This document shows, in pieces, positions 25,329 through 33,979 of a stretch of 48,175 nucleotides of DNA (position 1 is the first letter of the stretch; every line of letters starts with the position of its first letter). Position numbers and translations under genes: made by a program. The notes beneath the pieces are model-generated. The model made no database searches, was not told the origin of the DNA, and saw only the letters and a list, made by a program, of their open reading frames with translations. The stretch comes from an uncultured beta proteobacterium (GTDB lineage: Bacteria > Pseudomonadota > Gammaproteobacteria > Burkholderiales > Burkholderiaceae_C): contig CAIVHU010000189.1 of assembly GCA_903905735.1 (NCBI GenBank), positions 1 to 48,175 of the forward strand. Reading direction: 5' to 3'.

Positions 25329-26554
25329 GCGCCCACACCACCCGAGGCCTCCGGTTCCTCGGTCACAGTGATCAGGGTGGCCGCCCCGACGGCTTGCAGG
25401 TGATGGTACACCGGGGCTATGCCTATGTGGCGCATCCATGGTCACAGGGTTTTTCAATTGTGGACGTGCGCGAACCCACCCGGCCCAGGACGGTGAACTA
25501 TGCAGCTGCACCTGCCAACACCTGGTCTATCCACCTCCAGACCCACGACAACTTACTGTTGGTGGTGCATGCGTTGGACCTGTTTTCGGATGCAAGCTTT
25601 GTGGATGAACGGACCTACTACACCCGCTCGGTCGGTGAGACGGTAGGCCGAAGCCGGGTGCGCAACTGGTCAGCCGGCATGGCCATTTACGACCTGAGCC
25701 AGCCCGAGCAGCCGCGTCAGATCGGCTTCTTTCCGGTCGACGGAGTGGGTGTGCACCGCATCTGGTACACCGGCGGGCGCTGGGCCTATCTGTCGGCACT
25801 GCTGGAAGGCTACACCGACTACATCTTGCTGATTGTGGACCTGCAGGACCCGACTCGTCCGGTGGAAGCGGGCCGCTTCGCATTGCCCGGCATGCATGCC
25901 GCCGCTGGTGAAACGCCCACCTGGCCCCAGGACAAACGCTACGCCTTGCACCATGCCGTTGTAGATGGCGACACCGCTTACGCGTGCTGGCGCGACGGCG
26001 GGCTAAGCATCCTGAACGTGGCCAACCGCCAAGCACCCAGCCTCATCAGCCACCGTAACTGGTCGCCTCCATATGGTGGTGGCACCCACAGCGCCCTGCC
26101 GCTGCCCAGCCGCCAGCTGCTGCTGGTGGCCGATGAGGCGGTGCTGGACGAGCAGCAGGATGGCCTCAAGCTGACCTGGGTGTTTGATATCCGCGACCCG
26201 GCCAATCCGATCAGCATTGCCACCTTGCCCACACCGGCTGATCAGGACTATGTGCGCAAGGGCGGCCACTTTGGCCCGCATAACCTGCACGAAAACCGTC
26301 CTGGCAGCTTTGTGAGCGACACCCTGGTATTTGCCACCTACCAGAATGCTGGCATCAGGGTGTTCGACATCAGCGACGCCTACCAGCCCCGCGAGGTCGC
26401 ATCTTATGTTCCCGTCGACCCGGTGCATATGGTGGACAAACGCCCGGGACGCCCGGCGGTCATCCAGTCGGCAGACCTGTTTGTAGACGCGCGCGGTCTG
26501 GTGTATGCCACCGACTCCAATGCTGGCCTGAGCATTTTGGAATTCACTGGTTGA
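25325..26554 (+). CDS. LVIVD-repeat beta-propeller protein, cytoplasmic
   Basis: 409 aa, no signal peptide and no membrane segment. At least six LVIVD-type blades are visible by repeated (I/V)-(V/Y/F)-D-(V/L/I)-x-x-P-x-x-P units: FSIVDVREPTRP, MAIYDLSQPEQP, LLIVDLQDPTRP, LSILNVANRQAP, WVFDIRDPANP and IRVFDISDAYQP. Histidines sit at equivalent places just before the inner strands: His144, His209/210, His255, His319 and His322. That pattern could form a metal site in the central channel. The ATG overlaps the stop of the preceding binding protein, so it is made together with the importer. Function not known; an enzyme acting on the imported compound is the best guess. Confidence 0.8.
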   Translation: MSAHTTRGLRFLGHSDQGGRPDGLQVMVHRGYAYVAHPWSQGFSIVDVREPTRPRTVNYAAAPANTWSIHLQTHDNLLLVVHALDLFSDASFVDERTYYTRSVGETVGRSRVRNWSAGMAIYDLSQPEQPRQIGFFPVDGVGVHRIWYTGGRWAYLSALLEGYTDYILLIVDLQDPTRPVEAGRFALPGMHAAAGETPTWPQDKRYALHHAVVDGDTAYACWRDGGLSILNVANRQAPSLISHRNWSPPYGGGTHSALPLPSRQLLLVADEAVLDEQQDGLKLTWVFDIRDPANPISIATLPTPADQDYVRKGGHFGPHNLHENRPGSFVSDTLVFATYQNAGIRVFDISDAYQPREVASYVPVDPVHMVDKRPGRPAVIQSADLFVDARGLVYATDSNAGLSILEFTG

Positions 26555-26588
26555 CCAGCGCCCACAAGTTTCTTTTTCAAATAAGTTC

Positions 26589-26606
26589 ATGCGAAAAGAA
26601 TCGCAT
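26589..26606. promoter_or_regulatory. Candidate operator upstream of the acyl-CoA ligase-metQNI genes
   Basis: Perfect inverted repeat ATGCGA and TCGCAT with a 6-base spacer, 88 bases before the start at 26694, inside the 139-base gap after the propeller gene. It is well placed for a regulator of the next operon. It is short, so chance is possible. Confidence 0.3.
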
Positions 26607-26693
26607 TCAAAGACCGATCGAACCGGAAAATGAAGTTGGTGCCTGGCCCTCTATTTATGCCGGATCTTTCACGACTCAACCACAAAAATTTCC

Positions 26694-28046
26694 ATGTCTA
26701 GCGTATCCCCAAACAGCCGATCCAGTGATCATGTCTATTGGGACCAATTAGTTGAAACCCAGTCGCGTGCTGGCTGGGAAGACCTGAAACTGCGTCTGCT
26801 GCAGGACCATCTGGCGCACGCTTACCTTAACTCGCCGTATTACCGGGCCAGTTTCGATGCGGCAGGTGTGCATCCTAGCCAGGTTAAAACCCTGGACGAC
26901 ATCCGGTACTTTCCGTTTCTGACCAAGCACATTCTGCGTGAACGACAACTAGCCAGGCCACCGTTTGGAGATATTGTTGCGGTACCTGAGCGAGACATTG
27001 TGTACATCTCAGCATCTAGCGGCTCCACTGGTGTGCCTACCGCTTCCCCATTCACGGGACAGGACTTTGAGGACTGGATGGACTATGAGGCGCGCCAGTT
27101 CTGGTCGTCCGGTCTGCGCCCGGAAGATCGTTATTGCCATTCGCTGAATTTTTCGTTGTTTGTTGGGGGCCCCTGTGTGTTGGGAGCTCAAAAACTCGGA
27201 GCGCTATCGATACACGCTGGCACCGTACCGTCCGAGCGACTGCTGACCATCATCAGCCAGTTCCAGGCGACGGCCATTTGGACCACACCATCCTACGCCT
27301 GGTACTTGGGGGAGACTGCCCTCAAACAGGGCATCGATCCCAAAAAAGACCTCAATATCCAGCGCATTTTTGTCGCCGGTGAGCCCGGTGGCTCCATCCC
27401 CGAAACCCGACAGCGTATTGAAAGCTTGTGGGGCGCCAAGGTCTATGACTATTACGGTCTGTCAGACATCTTTGGCTCTTGCGCTGGCATGTGTGAGGCA
27501 CAGGATGGCCTGCACTGGGCAGAAGACCACATTCTTGTGGAGGTGCTTGACCCCAGGACCAGCGAGCCAGTCGCTGAGGGAGAACGTGGTGAGCTGGTGC
27601 TGACTACCTTGAAAAAATCGGCCCGACCAATGGTGCGCTTTCGTACGGGAGACATCGTTTCATTCACCACAGAACCGTGTAGCTGTGGACGAACATCGAT
27701 CCGTCTCAAAGGGGTGCACGGACGGCTGGATGACATGTTGATCATCAAAGGAGTTAACGTCTTTCCTAGTGACGTGGAAGCCATTGCTCGCAAGGACCAT
27801 GATTTTTCAGGGGAGTACAAACTGATCGTGGAACGTGTGAATCACCTTGATGTGCTCACCATTGATGTTGAGCGCTCTGTTGCATTCACTGGAAGCGATG
27901 AAGAGCTGGCCACACGTTTCAAGGGGCACCTGTACTCTGTGACAGGAGTGGCAGCCACCGTGCGCATTCTGCCACCTGACACTCTGCCCCGCGAAACACA
28001 CAAGGCCAAACGCGTCGAAGACCGGCGCAATGGTGTTTGGAGCTGA
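26694..28046 (+). CDS. PaaK-like acyl-CoA ligase (AMP-forming), substrate unknown
   Basis: 450 aa, phenylacetate-CoA ligase family: activates a carboxylic acid to an acyl-adenylate, then to the CoA thioester. The P-loop is SASSGSTGVPT near residues 104-114. The substrate/AMP region includes VYDYYGLSDIFGS. The adenylate motif is VRFRTGDIVSF and the C-terminal domain starts near IRLKGVHGRLDDMLIIKG. Several Cys (SCAGMCEAQ, PCSCGRTS) mirror the metal-binding cysteines seen in PaaK. It precedes metQ by 90 bases on the same strand, an unusual partner for a methionine importer. The substrate could be a sulfur-containing or aryl acid; this is open. Confidence 0.85.
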   Translation: MSSVSPNSRSSDHVYWDQLVETQSRAGWEDLKLRLLQDHLAHAYLNSPYYRASFDAAGVHPSQVKTLDDIRYFPFLTKHILRERQLARPPFGDIVAVPERDIVYISASSGSTGVPTASPFTGQDFEDWMDYEARQFWSSGLRPEDRYCHSLNFSLFVGGPCVLGAQKLGALSIHAGTVPSERLLTIISQFQATAIWTTPSYAWYLGETALKQGIDPKKDLNIQRIFVAGEPGGSIPETRQRIESLWGAKVYDYYGLSDIFGSCAGMCEAQDGLHWAEDHILVEVLDPRTSEPVAEGERGELVLTTLKKSARPMVRFRTGDIVSFTTEPCSCGRTSIRLKGVHGRLDDMLIIKGVNVFPSDVEAIARKDHDFSGEYKLIVERVNHLDVLTIDVERSVAFTGSDEELATRFKGHLYSVTGVAATVRILPPDTLPRETHKAKRVEDRRNGVWS

Positions 28047-28136
28047 CGCATAAGCTAATAGCGATTCAGCATTTGGTCATTCTTAGATTGGCCAATACTA
28101 TTTGTAAGTCAAATTTGTCTACTGGAGAAAACCCTT

Positions 28137-28988
28137 ATGCGCTTCAATCATGTTCTCACTACAGCTGGCCGTGTGCTGGCCGCTTTTGTTTTAGGTATCA
28201 GTGCTGTGTCTGCACAGATCACACCAAATACCATTGTGTTTGGTATTGCCCCCGGCCCTTATGGTGACTTGATCAAGACCGCAATTCAACCTAGCCTTGA
28301 AAAGAAGGGCTACAAGATCGTCATAAAAGAGTTCAGCGACTATGTTCAACCCAACTTGGCACTATCCAATAACAGCATCGATGCCAACCTGTTTCAGCAT
28401 CGCCTGTATCTGGAGAAGTTTTCAGCTGATAAAGGGCTCAAGCTGTCGCCAGTGATCAATGTGCCTACGGCCGGTTTGGGCATTTACTCACACAAAATCA
28501 AATCACTTGATCAATTGAAAAAGGGCGACATCGTCACTCTGGCCAACGATCCAACTAACTTGGCACGTGCTTTGCGTTTTCTGTCCAAGGAGGGGTTGTT
28601 GACCTTCAAGAAGGACATTGATCCGATTCAGGCTTCTGAGAAAGATATCGAAAACAATCCGCTAGGCCTGATATTCAAGCCATTGGAAGCCGCTCAGTTG
28701 CCGCGTACGCTGGACAGCGCCACGCTCTCAGTGGTCAATGGCAACTTTGCCATTGCGGCGGGCCTCAAATTGTCAGAGGCACTCAAACTGGAAACGCTGG
28801 ACGAAAGCATCAAGAATCTGGTGGCGGTCAAAACTGCAGATCTGAGCAAACCTTTTGTCCAAGATATCAAGCAAGTGATTGAGTCACCTGAGTTTCTGGC
28901 CGTGGTGGAAGATCCCAAATATCCCTTCAAGGAATTCCAGAAACCTGATTGGCTGGCAGCCAAAGTGGCTAAGACTGCCAAGAAATAA
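28137..28988 (+). CDS. metQ: Methionine-type ABC transporter binding protein (MetQ/NlpA family)
   Basis: 283 aa from ATG 28137, with TGGAG nine bases upstream. NlpA-family fold: TIVFGIAPGPYGDLIK, KEFSDYVQPNLALSNNSIDANLFQH, KIKSLDQLKKGDIVTLANDP. These correspond to methionine-binding MetQ segments. The signal peptide ends AVSAQIT and has no lipobox Cys. It therefore looks like a soluble periplasmic protein, whereas MetQ is usually a lipoprotein. It is followed by metN and metI, a complete importer. The ligand could be methionine or a methionine analogue. Confidence 0.9.
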   Translation: MRFNHVLTTAGRVLAAFVLGISAVSAQITPNTIVFGIAPGPYGDLIKTAIQPSLEKKGYKIVIKEFSDYVQPNLALSNNSIDANLFQHRLYLEKFSADKGLKLSPVINVPTAGLGIYSHKIKSLDQLKKGDIVTLANDPTNLARALRFLSKEGLLTFKKDIDPIQASEKDIENNPLGLIFKPLEAAQLPRTLDSATLSVVNGNFAIAAGLKLSEALKLETLDESIKNLVAVKTADLSKPFVQDIKQVIESPEFLAVVEDPKYPFKEFQKPDWLAAKVAKTAKK

Positions 28989-29063
28989 GCCAGTCAGGCT
29001 GTTTTATAGACGTACCGGGTCGGAGGCTTGGTCCGTGTTTCTTTGTCGCCACTTCTCCAGAAG

Positions 29064-30134
29064 ATGATCAAACTAGAAAACATATCGGTGGAGTTTGCGT
29101 TGCGTGGCCCGCAGGCGCATGCAATCCGAGCGGTTAATCAGGTGTCCTTGCATATCCGCCGTGGCGAGGTGTATGGCATTGTGGGTACCAGTGGCGCGGG
29201 TAAAAGCACTTTGTTGCGCACCATCAATTTATTGGAACGGCCCAGCGCGGGCCGGGTCTGGCTGGACGGTGAGGACATCACAGGGCTGAGCGGCAACAGC
29301 TTGCGGCTCAAACGCCACAAGATTGGCATGATCTTTCAACACTTTAACCTGATGTACAACCGCACCGTTTTTGACAATGCGGCCTTTGCACTGCGGGTTG
29401 CTGGCAAGAGCGATAAGGACATCAGGCAACAGGTGCCAGAGATACTGAAGCTTGTTGGCTTGGAAGACAAAGCGCAGGCCTATCCATCTCAGCTTTCCGG
29501 TGGGCAGAAACAGCGCGTGGGCATAGCGCGTGCGGTCGCCAATCGCCCGGCAGTATTGCTGTGCGATGAGCCTACATCAGCGCTGGATCTGGAGACCTCG
29601 GCGGCCATCCTTGAACTTCTCAAGGAAATCAACAAACGATTGGCTATCACCATCGTGCTGATTTCGCATGAGATGAACGTCATCAAGAAAATATGCGATC
29701 GTGTCGCTGTTATGGACGCAGGCAAGGTGGTGGAGGAGGGCTCTGCTTTTGACATTTTTGCCACCCCTCAAGCCGACTTTACCCGCCAACTGGTGGCACA
29801 CACCCTCAACCTTGATATCCCCAAACACTTGATAGAGAACATTCCCGGCACCGTTCTGAAGGTACTCTTTTTAGGCGAGAAGGCAGAAGATTCTGTGCTG
29901 TCAGTTGCTGCAGTCCGGTTTGGCATCACCATCGATATTCTGCACGGCAAGATCGAGTACATCGGCAGCCATGCTATTGGACTGCTGGTGGTGCGTCTGG
30001 CCGACTTGCCGCCCGATACCGTGCCGCAAGCGATGGCAACCAACTATGCGAGAGATACGACCAAACGTCTGAACGACGCAGCGCAATTCATTCGAGACAA
30101 CGCAAATCAAGTTGAGGTGATTCATGCCCATTGA
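29064..30134 (+). CDS. metN: Methionine ABC transporter ATP-binding protein
   Basis: 356 aa from ATG 29064 (MIKLENISVEFALRG); an upstream in-frame GTG at 29028 adds non-family residues. Walker A GTSGAGKST, signature LSGGQKQRVGIARAV, Walker [15 protein letters not shown] and H-loop VLISHEMNVIKK. The C-terminal part from about residue 265 is a NIL domain (VLFLGEKAEDSVLSVAAV onward), the site that in E. coli MetN binds methionine and shuts off transport. The final codons overlap the metI start by eleven bases. Intact and of normal length. Confidence 0.94.
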   Translation: MIKLENISVEFALRGPQAHAIRAVNQVSLHIRRGEVYGIVGTSGAGKSTLLRTINLLERPSAGRVWLDGEDITGLSGNSLRLKRHKIGMIFQHFNLMYNRTVFDNAAFALRVAGKSDKDIRQQVPEILKLVGLEDKAQAYPSQLSGGQKQRVGIARAVANRPAVLLCDEPTSALDLETSAAILELLKEINKRLAITIVLISHEMNVIKKICDRVAVMDAGKVVEEGSAFDIFATPQADFTRQLVAHTLNLDIPKHLIENIPGTVLKVLFLGEKAEDSVLSVAAVRFGITIDILHGKIEYIGSHAIGLLVVRLADLPPDTVPQAMATNYARDTTKRLNDAAQFIRDNANQVEVIHAH

Positions 30135-30792
30135 ATGGTCTTCGCTCGGTACCGATCTGGTTGCAGCCTTTGGTGAAACCTTTCTGATGGTGGGTATCTC
30201 TGCCACGCTGGCCATGCTCGTTGGGCTACCACTGGGCTTCACTTTACATGTCACCAGCCGCAAATTATTCTGGGCCAACCGCTTTGCCCATGTCTGCGGC
30301 AACTTTCTCGTTAATGTGGTGCGATCCGTGCCTTTTGTTATTTTGCTCGTACTACTGCTGCCTTTTACGCAGTGGGTGCTCGGTACCACTATTGGACCCA
30401 CAGCCGCCTCGGTGCCCCTGTCGGTTGCTGCGATTGTGTTTTATGCGCGCCTAGTGGAGGCGTCTTTGTGCGAGGTAGACCCCGGTATCATTGAAGCATC
30501 GCAGGCATTTGGGGCCAGCCCTATGCGCATCATCTGCACCGTGCTGTTTCCTGAAGCCCTGCCTGGATTCCTGCGGGGCTTCACGGTGACACTGATCAGC
30601 TTGATTGGTTTTTCGGCCATGGCTGGCATCGTGGGCGGCGGCGGTGTGGGTGATCTGGCCATCCGCTTTGGTTACTACCGCTACCAAACCGATGTGATGG
30701 TGGCCACAGTGGTGGCGCTGGTTGTATTGGTGCAACTCGTACAGATGTTGGGCGACTGGCTCGCTCGTCGGGCAGACAAGAAAGACATTTGA
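30124..30792 (+). CDS. metI: Methionine ABC transporter permease
   Basis: 222 aa, the standard MetI length, with five membrane segments. N-terminal region TFLMVGISATLAMLVGLPLGF; conserved VVRSVPFVILLVLLLPF; EAA coupling loop EASQAFGASPMRIICTVLFPEALPG; and GFSAMAGIVGGGGVGDLAIRFGY near the C-terminus, all MetI hallmarks. The start lies inside the end of metN, so the subunits are coupled. It ends 35 bases before the convergent end of the alpha/beta hydrolase gene. Confidence 0.95.
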   Translation: MPIEWSSLGTDLVAAFGETFLMVGISATLAMLVGLPLGFTLHVTSRKLFWANRFAHVCGNFLVNVVRSVPFVILLVLLLPFTQWVLGTTIGPTAASVPLSVAAIVFYARLVEASLCEVDPGIIEASQAFGASPMRIICTVLFPEALPGFLRGFTVTLISLIGFSAMAGIVGGGGVGDLAIRFGYYRYQTDVMVATVVALVVLVQLVQMLGDWLARRADKKDI

Positions 30793-30827
30793 CGCTTGGT
30801 TGCATGGTGGTAAAACGGGTGCGCCAG

Positions 30828-31640
30828 CTATTGCTTTGTGTTCAGGAAGTCCACCAGTGCTTTGAGCATGGGCTCTGGTGTTTCGGTCATCTGATGGTGG
30901 CCTCCCAGTAACATCACTACTTTGCCGTGTTTGGCCTCGGCTATCAGTCTTTTCGCAGCTTTGGGTGGTGTCATCTGGTCCATTTCACCCAGAATAAACA
31001 GCGTCGGGCAGGTCACCTTTTTCATCGCGGCCTCACCGTTGCGGTAGCTATCGCAGGCCACAAAGCCAGTATGAAAGAGGTTGATGTCTTTATTGCTGGC
31101 CAACACATGTTTGCCTAGCGCTATGGAGGCACCATAAATCCAAGTGCCCGGGCCGAGTGCCGAAGGTGGTGGCGCCAGTGTGGAGCGTGAAAAAACATTC
31201 ACCGTCTCCAGCGCCTTCATCGGGTCGTGCAGGGATGCCTCCAAAAGCGCGGGCGATACCTGCATAGGGTAGGCACAACCAACTAATACCAGTTGGCTGA
31301 TGCGATCCGGCGCGCGAGCCGCTGCTTCCAAAGCCACCAGTGATCCAAAGCTGTGCCCAACCAACGCACATTGGGCCACACCGACCGCATCCAGCAATGC
31401 GAGCACCCAATCTGCCGCCTCTTGCACCGTTGTCGCTGGCACCCCGCCACTGCGGCAGTGGCCTGGAAGATCCAGTGCCAACACGTTCCATCCGTGGTTG
31501 GCCAAGTAGCGGCTTTGCAGAATCCAGACACTGTGGTCATTGAGCACGCCGTGAATCATCACGACTGTGGGTTTGGTCGCTTCAAAGGTCTTGCCACCGG
31601 TGTAGCAGTACAGCGAAGCGTTGTTGACCAGAAGCTTCAT
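30828..31640 (-). CDS. Alpha/beta hydrolase
   Basis: 270 aa from ATG 31640, one base after the sulfhydrylase stop, so it is translated with it. Oxyanion region VVMIHGVLNDHSVW, nucleophile elbow ALVGHSFGSLVAL, acid near LFILGEMDQMTPP and catalytic His in LLGGHHQMTETPE. It has no signal peptide. Its size is unlike homoserine acetyltransferase MetX (about 370-380 aa), so it is not MetX. Members of this group include esterases, lactonases and prolyl iminopeptidase-like enzymes. Its coupling to MetY suggests a role in supplying or processing a sulfur metabolite. Substrate unknown. Confidence 0.82.
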   Translation of the reverse strand: MKLLVNNASLYCYTGGKTFEATKPTVVMIHGVLNDHSVWILQSRYLANHGWNVLALDLPGHCRSGGVPATTVQEAADWVLALLDAVGVAQCALVGHSFGSLVALEAAARAPDRISQLVLVGCAYPMQVSPALLEASLHDPMKALETVNVFSRSTLAPPPSALGPGTWIYGASIALGKHVLASNKDINLFHTGFVACDSYRNGEAAMKKVTCPTLFILGEMDQMTPPKAAKRLIAEAKHGKVVMLLGGHHQMTETPEPMLKALVDFLNTKQ

Positions 31641-31641
31641 A

Positions 31642-32940
31642 TCAAGTGCCTGCCTTCTCGGCGACACGGAGCGCACGTTTCAAGTCATCTAGCAGATCAT
31701 CAACATCCTCCAGCCCGATCGATAACCGGATAGTTCCCTGGCTGATGCCTGCCCTGGCCAGGGCTTCGTCGTCCATGCGGAAATGGGTGGTGCTGGCAGG
31801 GTGGATCACCAGGCTGCGGCAGTCACCGACGTTGGCCAAGTGGCTGAACACCTTGAGCGCTTCTACAAATGCCTTGCCCTGATTGCGCGAGCCTTTGATG
31901 TCAAAACTGAACACCGAACCAGCACCTCGCGGCAACAGGCGCTGCGCCAGTACGTGGTCAGGGTGGCTCTCCAGCATGGGGTGACCGACGCGTGCGACTA
32001 GCGGGTGGGCGATAAGAAAGTCAACCACCCGAGTGGTATTGTGCATATGGCGCTCCATGCGCAGTGACAGTGTCTCCATGCCCTGAAGGATCAACCAGGC
32101 GGAATGCGGGCTCAAACAGGCACCGAAGTCACGTAAGCCCTCACGCCTTGCTCGCAGCAAAAAGGCACCAACAGTAGCTTCTTCGGTGAAGACTATGTTG
32201 TGAAAGCCTTCATAGGGTTCCGAGAGTTCAGGGAATTTACCCGAGGCATCCCAGTCAAAGCTGCCACCGTCTACCACGAGGCCACCAACCACCGTACCGT
32301 GGCCGCTGAGGAACTTGGTGGCAGAGTGGTATACAAGATCAGCCCCCTGCGTCAAGGGTTTGACCAGCCAAGGTGAAGTCAGAGTTGAGTCTACCAACAG
32401 CGGAACGCCGTGTACGTGTGCAATGGCCGACACCTCGGGTGTGTTCAGAACGTCCAGTCCAGGGTTGCCAACCGTCTCGCCGAATAACAACTTGGTGTTG
32501 GGCTGTATCGCTGCGCGCCAGCCGTCGATATCACCTGGCTTTACAAACGTGGTTTCGATGCCAAAGCGACGCAACGTGTAATGCAGCAGATTTTGTGAGC
32601 CACCGTATAGTGCAGTGGATGCCACGATGTGGCCTCCTGCGCCCATCAGCGTGGTTATGCAGAGGTGTAGCGCGGCCTGGCCGCTGGCAACGCTGATAGC
32701 GCCGACCCCACCTTCAAGCGCGGAAATGCGCTGCTCTAAAACCGCATTTGTCGGGTTACTGATGCGTGAATACACATGGCCCGCTCGCTCCATATTGAAG
32801 AGGGACGCGGCATGGTCACTGGACTCAAACACAAAGGAAGTGGTGAGATGAATCGGCACGGCACGTGCACCAGTGGCGTCTGGTGTGGCACCTGCGTGCA
32901 GAGATAGGGTATCGAATCCGGTGTCGGTGTAGCCTGCCAT
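31642..32940 (-). CDS. metY: O-acetylhomoserine sulfhydrylase (PLP-dependent)
   Basis: 432 aa from ATG 32940 (MAGYTDTGFDTLSLHAGA); 19 further upstream codons are open but not family-like. Cys/Met metabolism PLP enzyme that joins O-acetylhomoserine with sulfide, or with methanethiol to give methionine directly. YSRISNPTNAVLE, the PLP lysine Lys209 in DLVYHSATKFLSGHG, and STLTSPWLVKP are diagnostic. Length and the LSEPYEGFHNIVF-type insertion favour MetY over the shorter MetB/MetZ. It is cotranscribed with the alpha/beta hydrolase. An alternative use of methanethiol would link it to the methylthio theme of the window. Confidence 0.9.
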   Translation of the reverse strand: MAGYTDTGFDTLSLHAGATPDATGARAVPIHLTTSFVFESSDHAASLFNMERAGHVYSRISNPTNAVLEQRISALEGGVGAISVASGQAALHLCITTLMGAGGHIVASTALYGGSQNLLHYTLRRFGIETTFVKPGDIDGWRAAIQPNTKLLFGETVGNPGLDVLNTPEVSAIAHVHGVPLLVDSTLTSPWLVKPLTQGADLVYHSATKFLSGHGTVVGGLVVDGGSFDWDASGKFPELSEPYEGFHNIVFTEEATVGAFLLRARREGLRDFGACLSPHSAWLILQGMETLSLRMERHMHNTTRVVDFLIAHPLVARVGHPMLESHPDHVLAQRLLPRGAGSVFSFDIKGSRNQGKAFVEALKVFSHLANVGDCRSLVIHPASTTHFRMDDEALARAGISQGTIRLSIGLEDVDDLLDDLKRALRVAEKAGT

Positions 32941-33140
32941 TTTGATTTTCACCTTGAAGTGTTTGTGAATTTGGATTCGGATTGACTGATTCCGCACGGC
33001 GCATTGAAATTGCCTGAAGAACTAATGCCCGACACAGGCTACGAGGGTTCCGTGGTGGTCTATCAATGACACAAACACCTTGACTGATCGATCTAGTACT
33101 GTCGTCAAAAGTGGTGATTAGAGAGGAGTTGTGGCGGGTA

Positions 33141-33698
33141 TCAGACTGTGGAAGCCACCGGCGGTGCATGGCTTTCGGCTTCGATGATGAGTGACTGCAG
33201 CAGCGCCAGACCCAGCGGCCACGGGCCAAAACCCGCGTCCAGGTTGATGTGACCGGCATTTTGCAGCCGAACAAATTCACTGCCCCAGGCACGGGCATAA
33301 GCCCCGGAGGTGCGCACCGGGCAAAACGGGTCGGTGTTGCTGGCCACAACGATGCTGTTGTAGGGCAAGCGCTGGTAAGGCACTGGGGCAAAGTCGGCCA
33401 GCACACCGCGGCGCTCCGGGTCGGCTGGCGCCACCAGAAGCGCACCTTGAATGTGTGCTGCCACATTTGGCGACAAATGGGCGATGGCAACACAGCCCAA
33501 GCTGTGCGCCGCAATCACCACCGGCTCGTTTTGCGCCAGGATGGTGTCAGCGATGGACTCCACCCAGGCACTGCGCGAGGGGGCGATCCAGTCGTCCTGC
33601 TGCACCCGCACCGCACCCGGCAACTCCGCTGCCCAGAGGCTTTGCCAGTGGCCGGGTGGCGAGTCTTGCCAGCCAGGAACGATGACGATTGGGATCAT
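33141..33698 (-). CDS. RBBP9/YdeN-family serine hydrolase
   Basis: 185 aa, small alpha/beta hydrolase of the RBBP9/YdeN type, cytoplasmic. VIVPGWQDSPPGHWQSLW at the N-terminus is characteristic. The nucleophile is in AAHSLGCVA (a HSLG elbow instead of GxSxG), the acid in VASNTDPFCP and the His in NAGHINLDAGFG. It stands 200 bases upstream of metY on the same strand. A 27-base palindrome lies 90 bases before its start and could be its operator. Biochemical role unknown in general for this family. Confidence 0.88.
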   Translation of the reverse strand: MIPIVIVPGWQDSPPGHWQSLWAAELPGAVRVQQDDWIAPSRSAWVESIADTILAQNEPVVIAAHSLGCVAIAHLSPNVAAHIQGALLVAPADPERRGVLADFAPVPYQRLPYNSIVVASNTDPFCPVRTSGAYARAWGSEFVRLQNAGHINLDAGFGPWPLGLALLQSLIIEAESHAPPVASTV

Positions 33699-33787
33699 GA
33701 TGCGGGCGTAGAGTGAAAGATAAAACGGAACTAGGCCGCATTGTGAGAGGACTCGGTTCAGACATAAACAACTGAATTTCTATTTGC

Positions 33788-33814
33788 TTATCTGAATATC
33801 AACATATCAGATAA
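33788..33814. promoter_or_regulatory. Strong hyphenated palindrome, candidate operator
   Basis: Perfect inverted repeat TTATCTGA and TCAGATAA with an 11-base AT-rich spacer, 27 bases in all. It lies 90 bases upstream of the RBBP9-like hydrolase start. It has no following T-run, so it is unlikely to be a terminator. The eight perfect base pairs in an AT-rich island suggest a dimeric regulator site. Confidence 0.45.
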
Positions 33815-33979
33815 AGAGGCGCACGGTCTACGACAAAGCGTTGTAGTCGACGCTTATTGTGGGCCACATGCTAGGACCAGCAATGGCTCCACACGCGGCT
33901 CAGTTGCGATGGCTCAGTCGCCGATCGTTGTGTGGCTCAAATCGGCGTCGACACCCACAAGTGACTGGTTTACCCCTCA

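Noticed and set aside
28087..28096. Palindrome ATTGGCCAAT upstream of metQ
   Set aside because: Short and without flanking symmetry; no support for a regulator site beyond position.
30828..31640. Homoserine O-acetyltransferase (MetX) beside metY
   Set aside because: Too short by about 100 residues and without MetX-type motifs; general alpha/beta hydrolase is safer.
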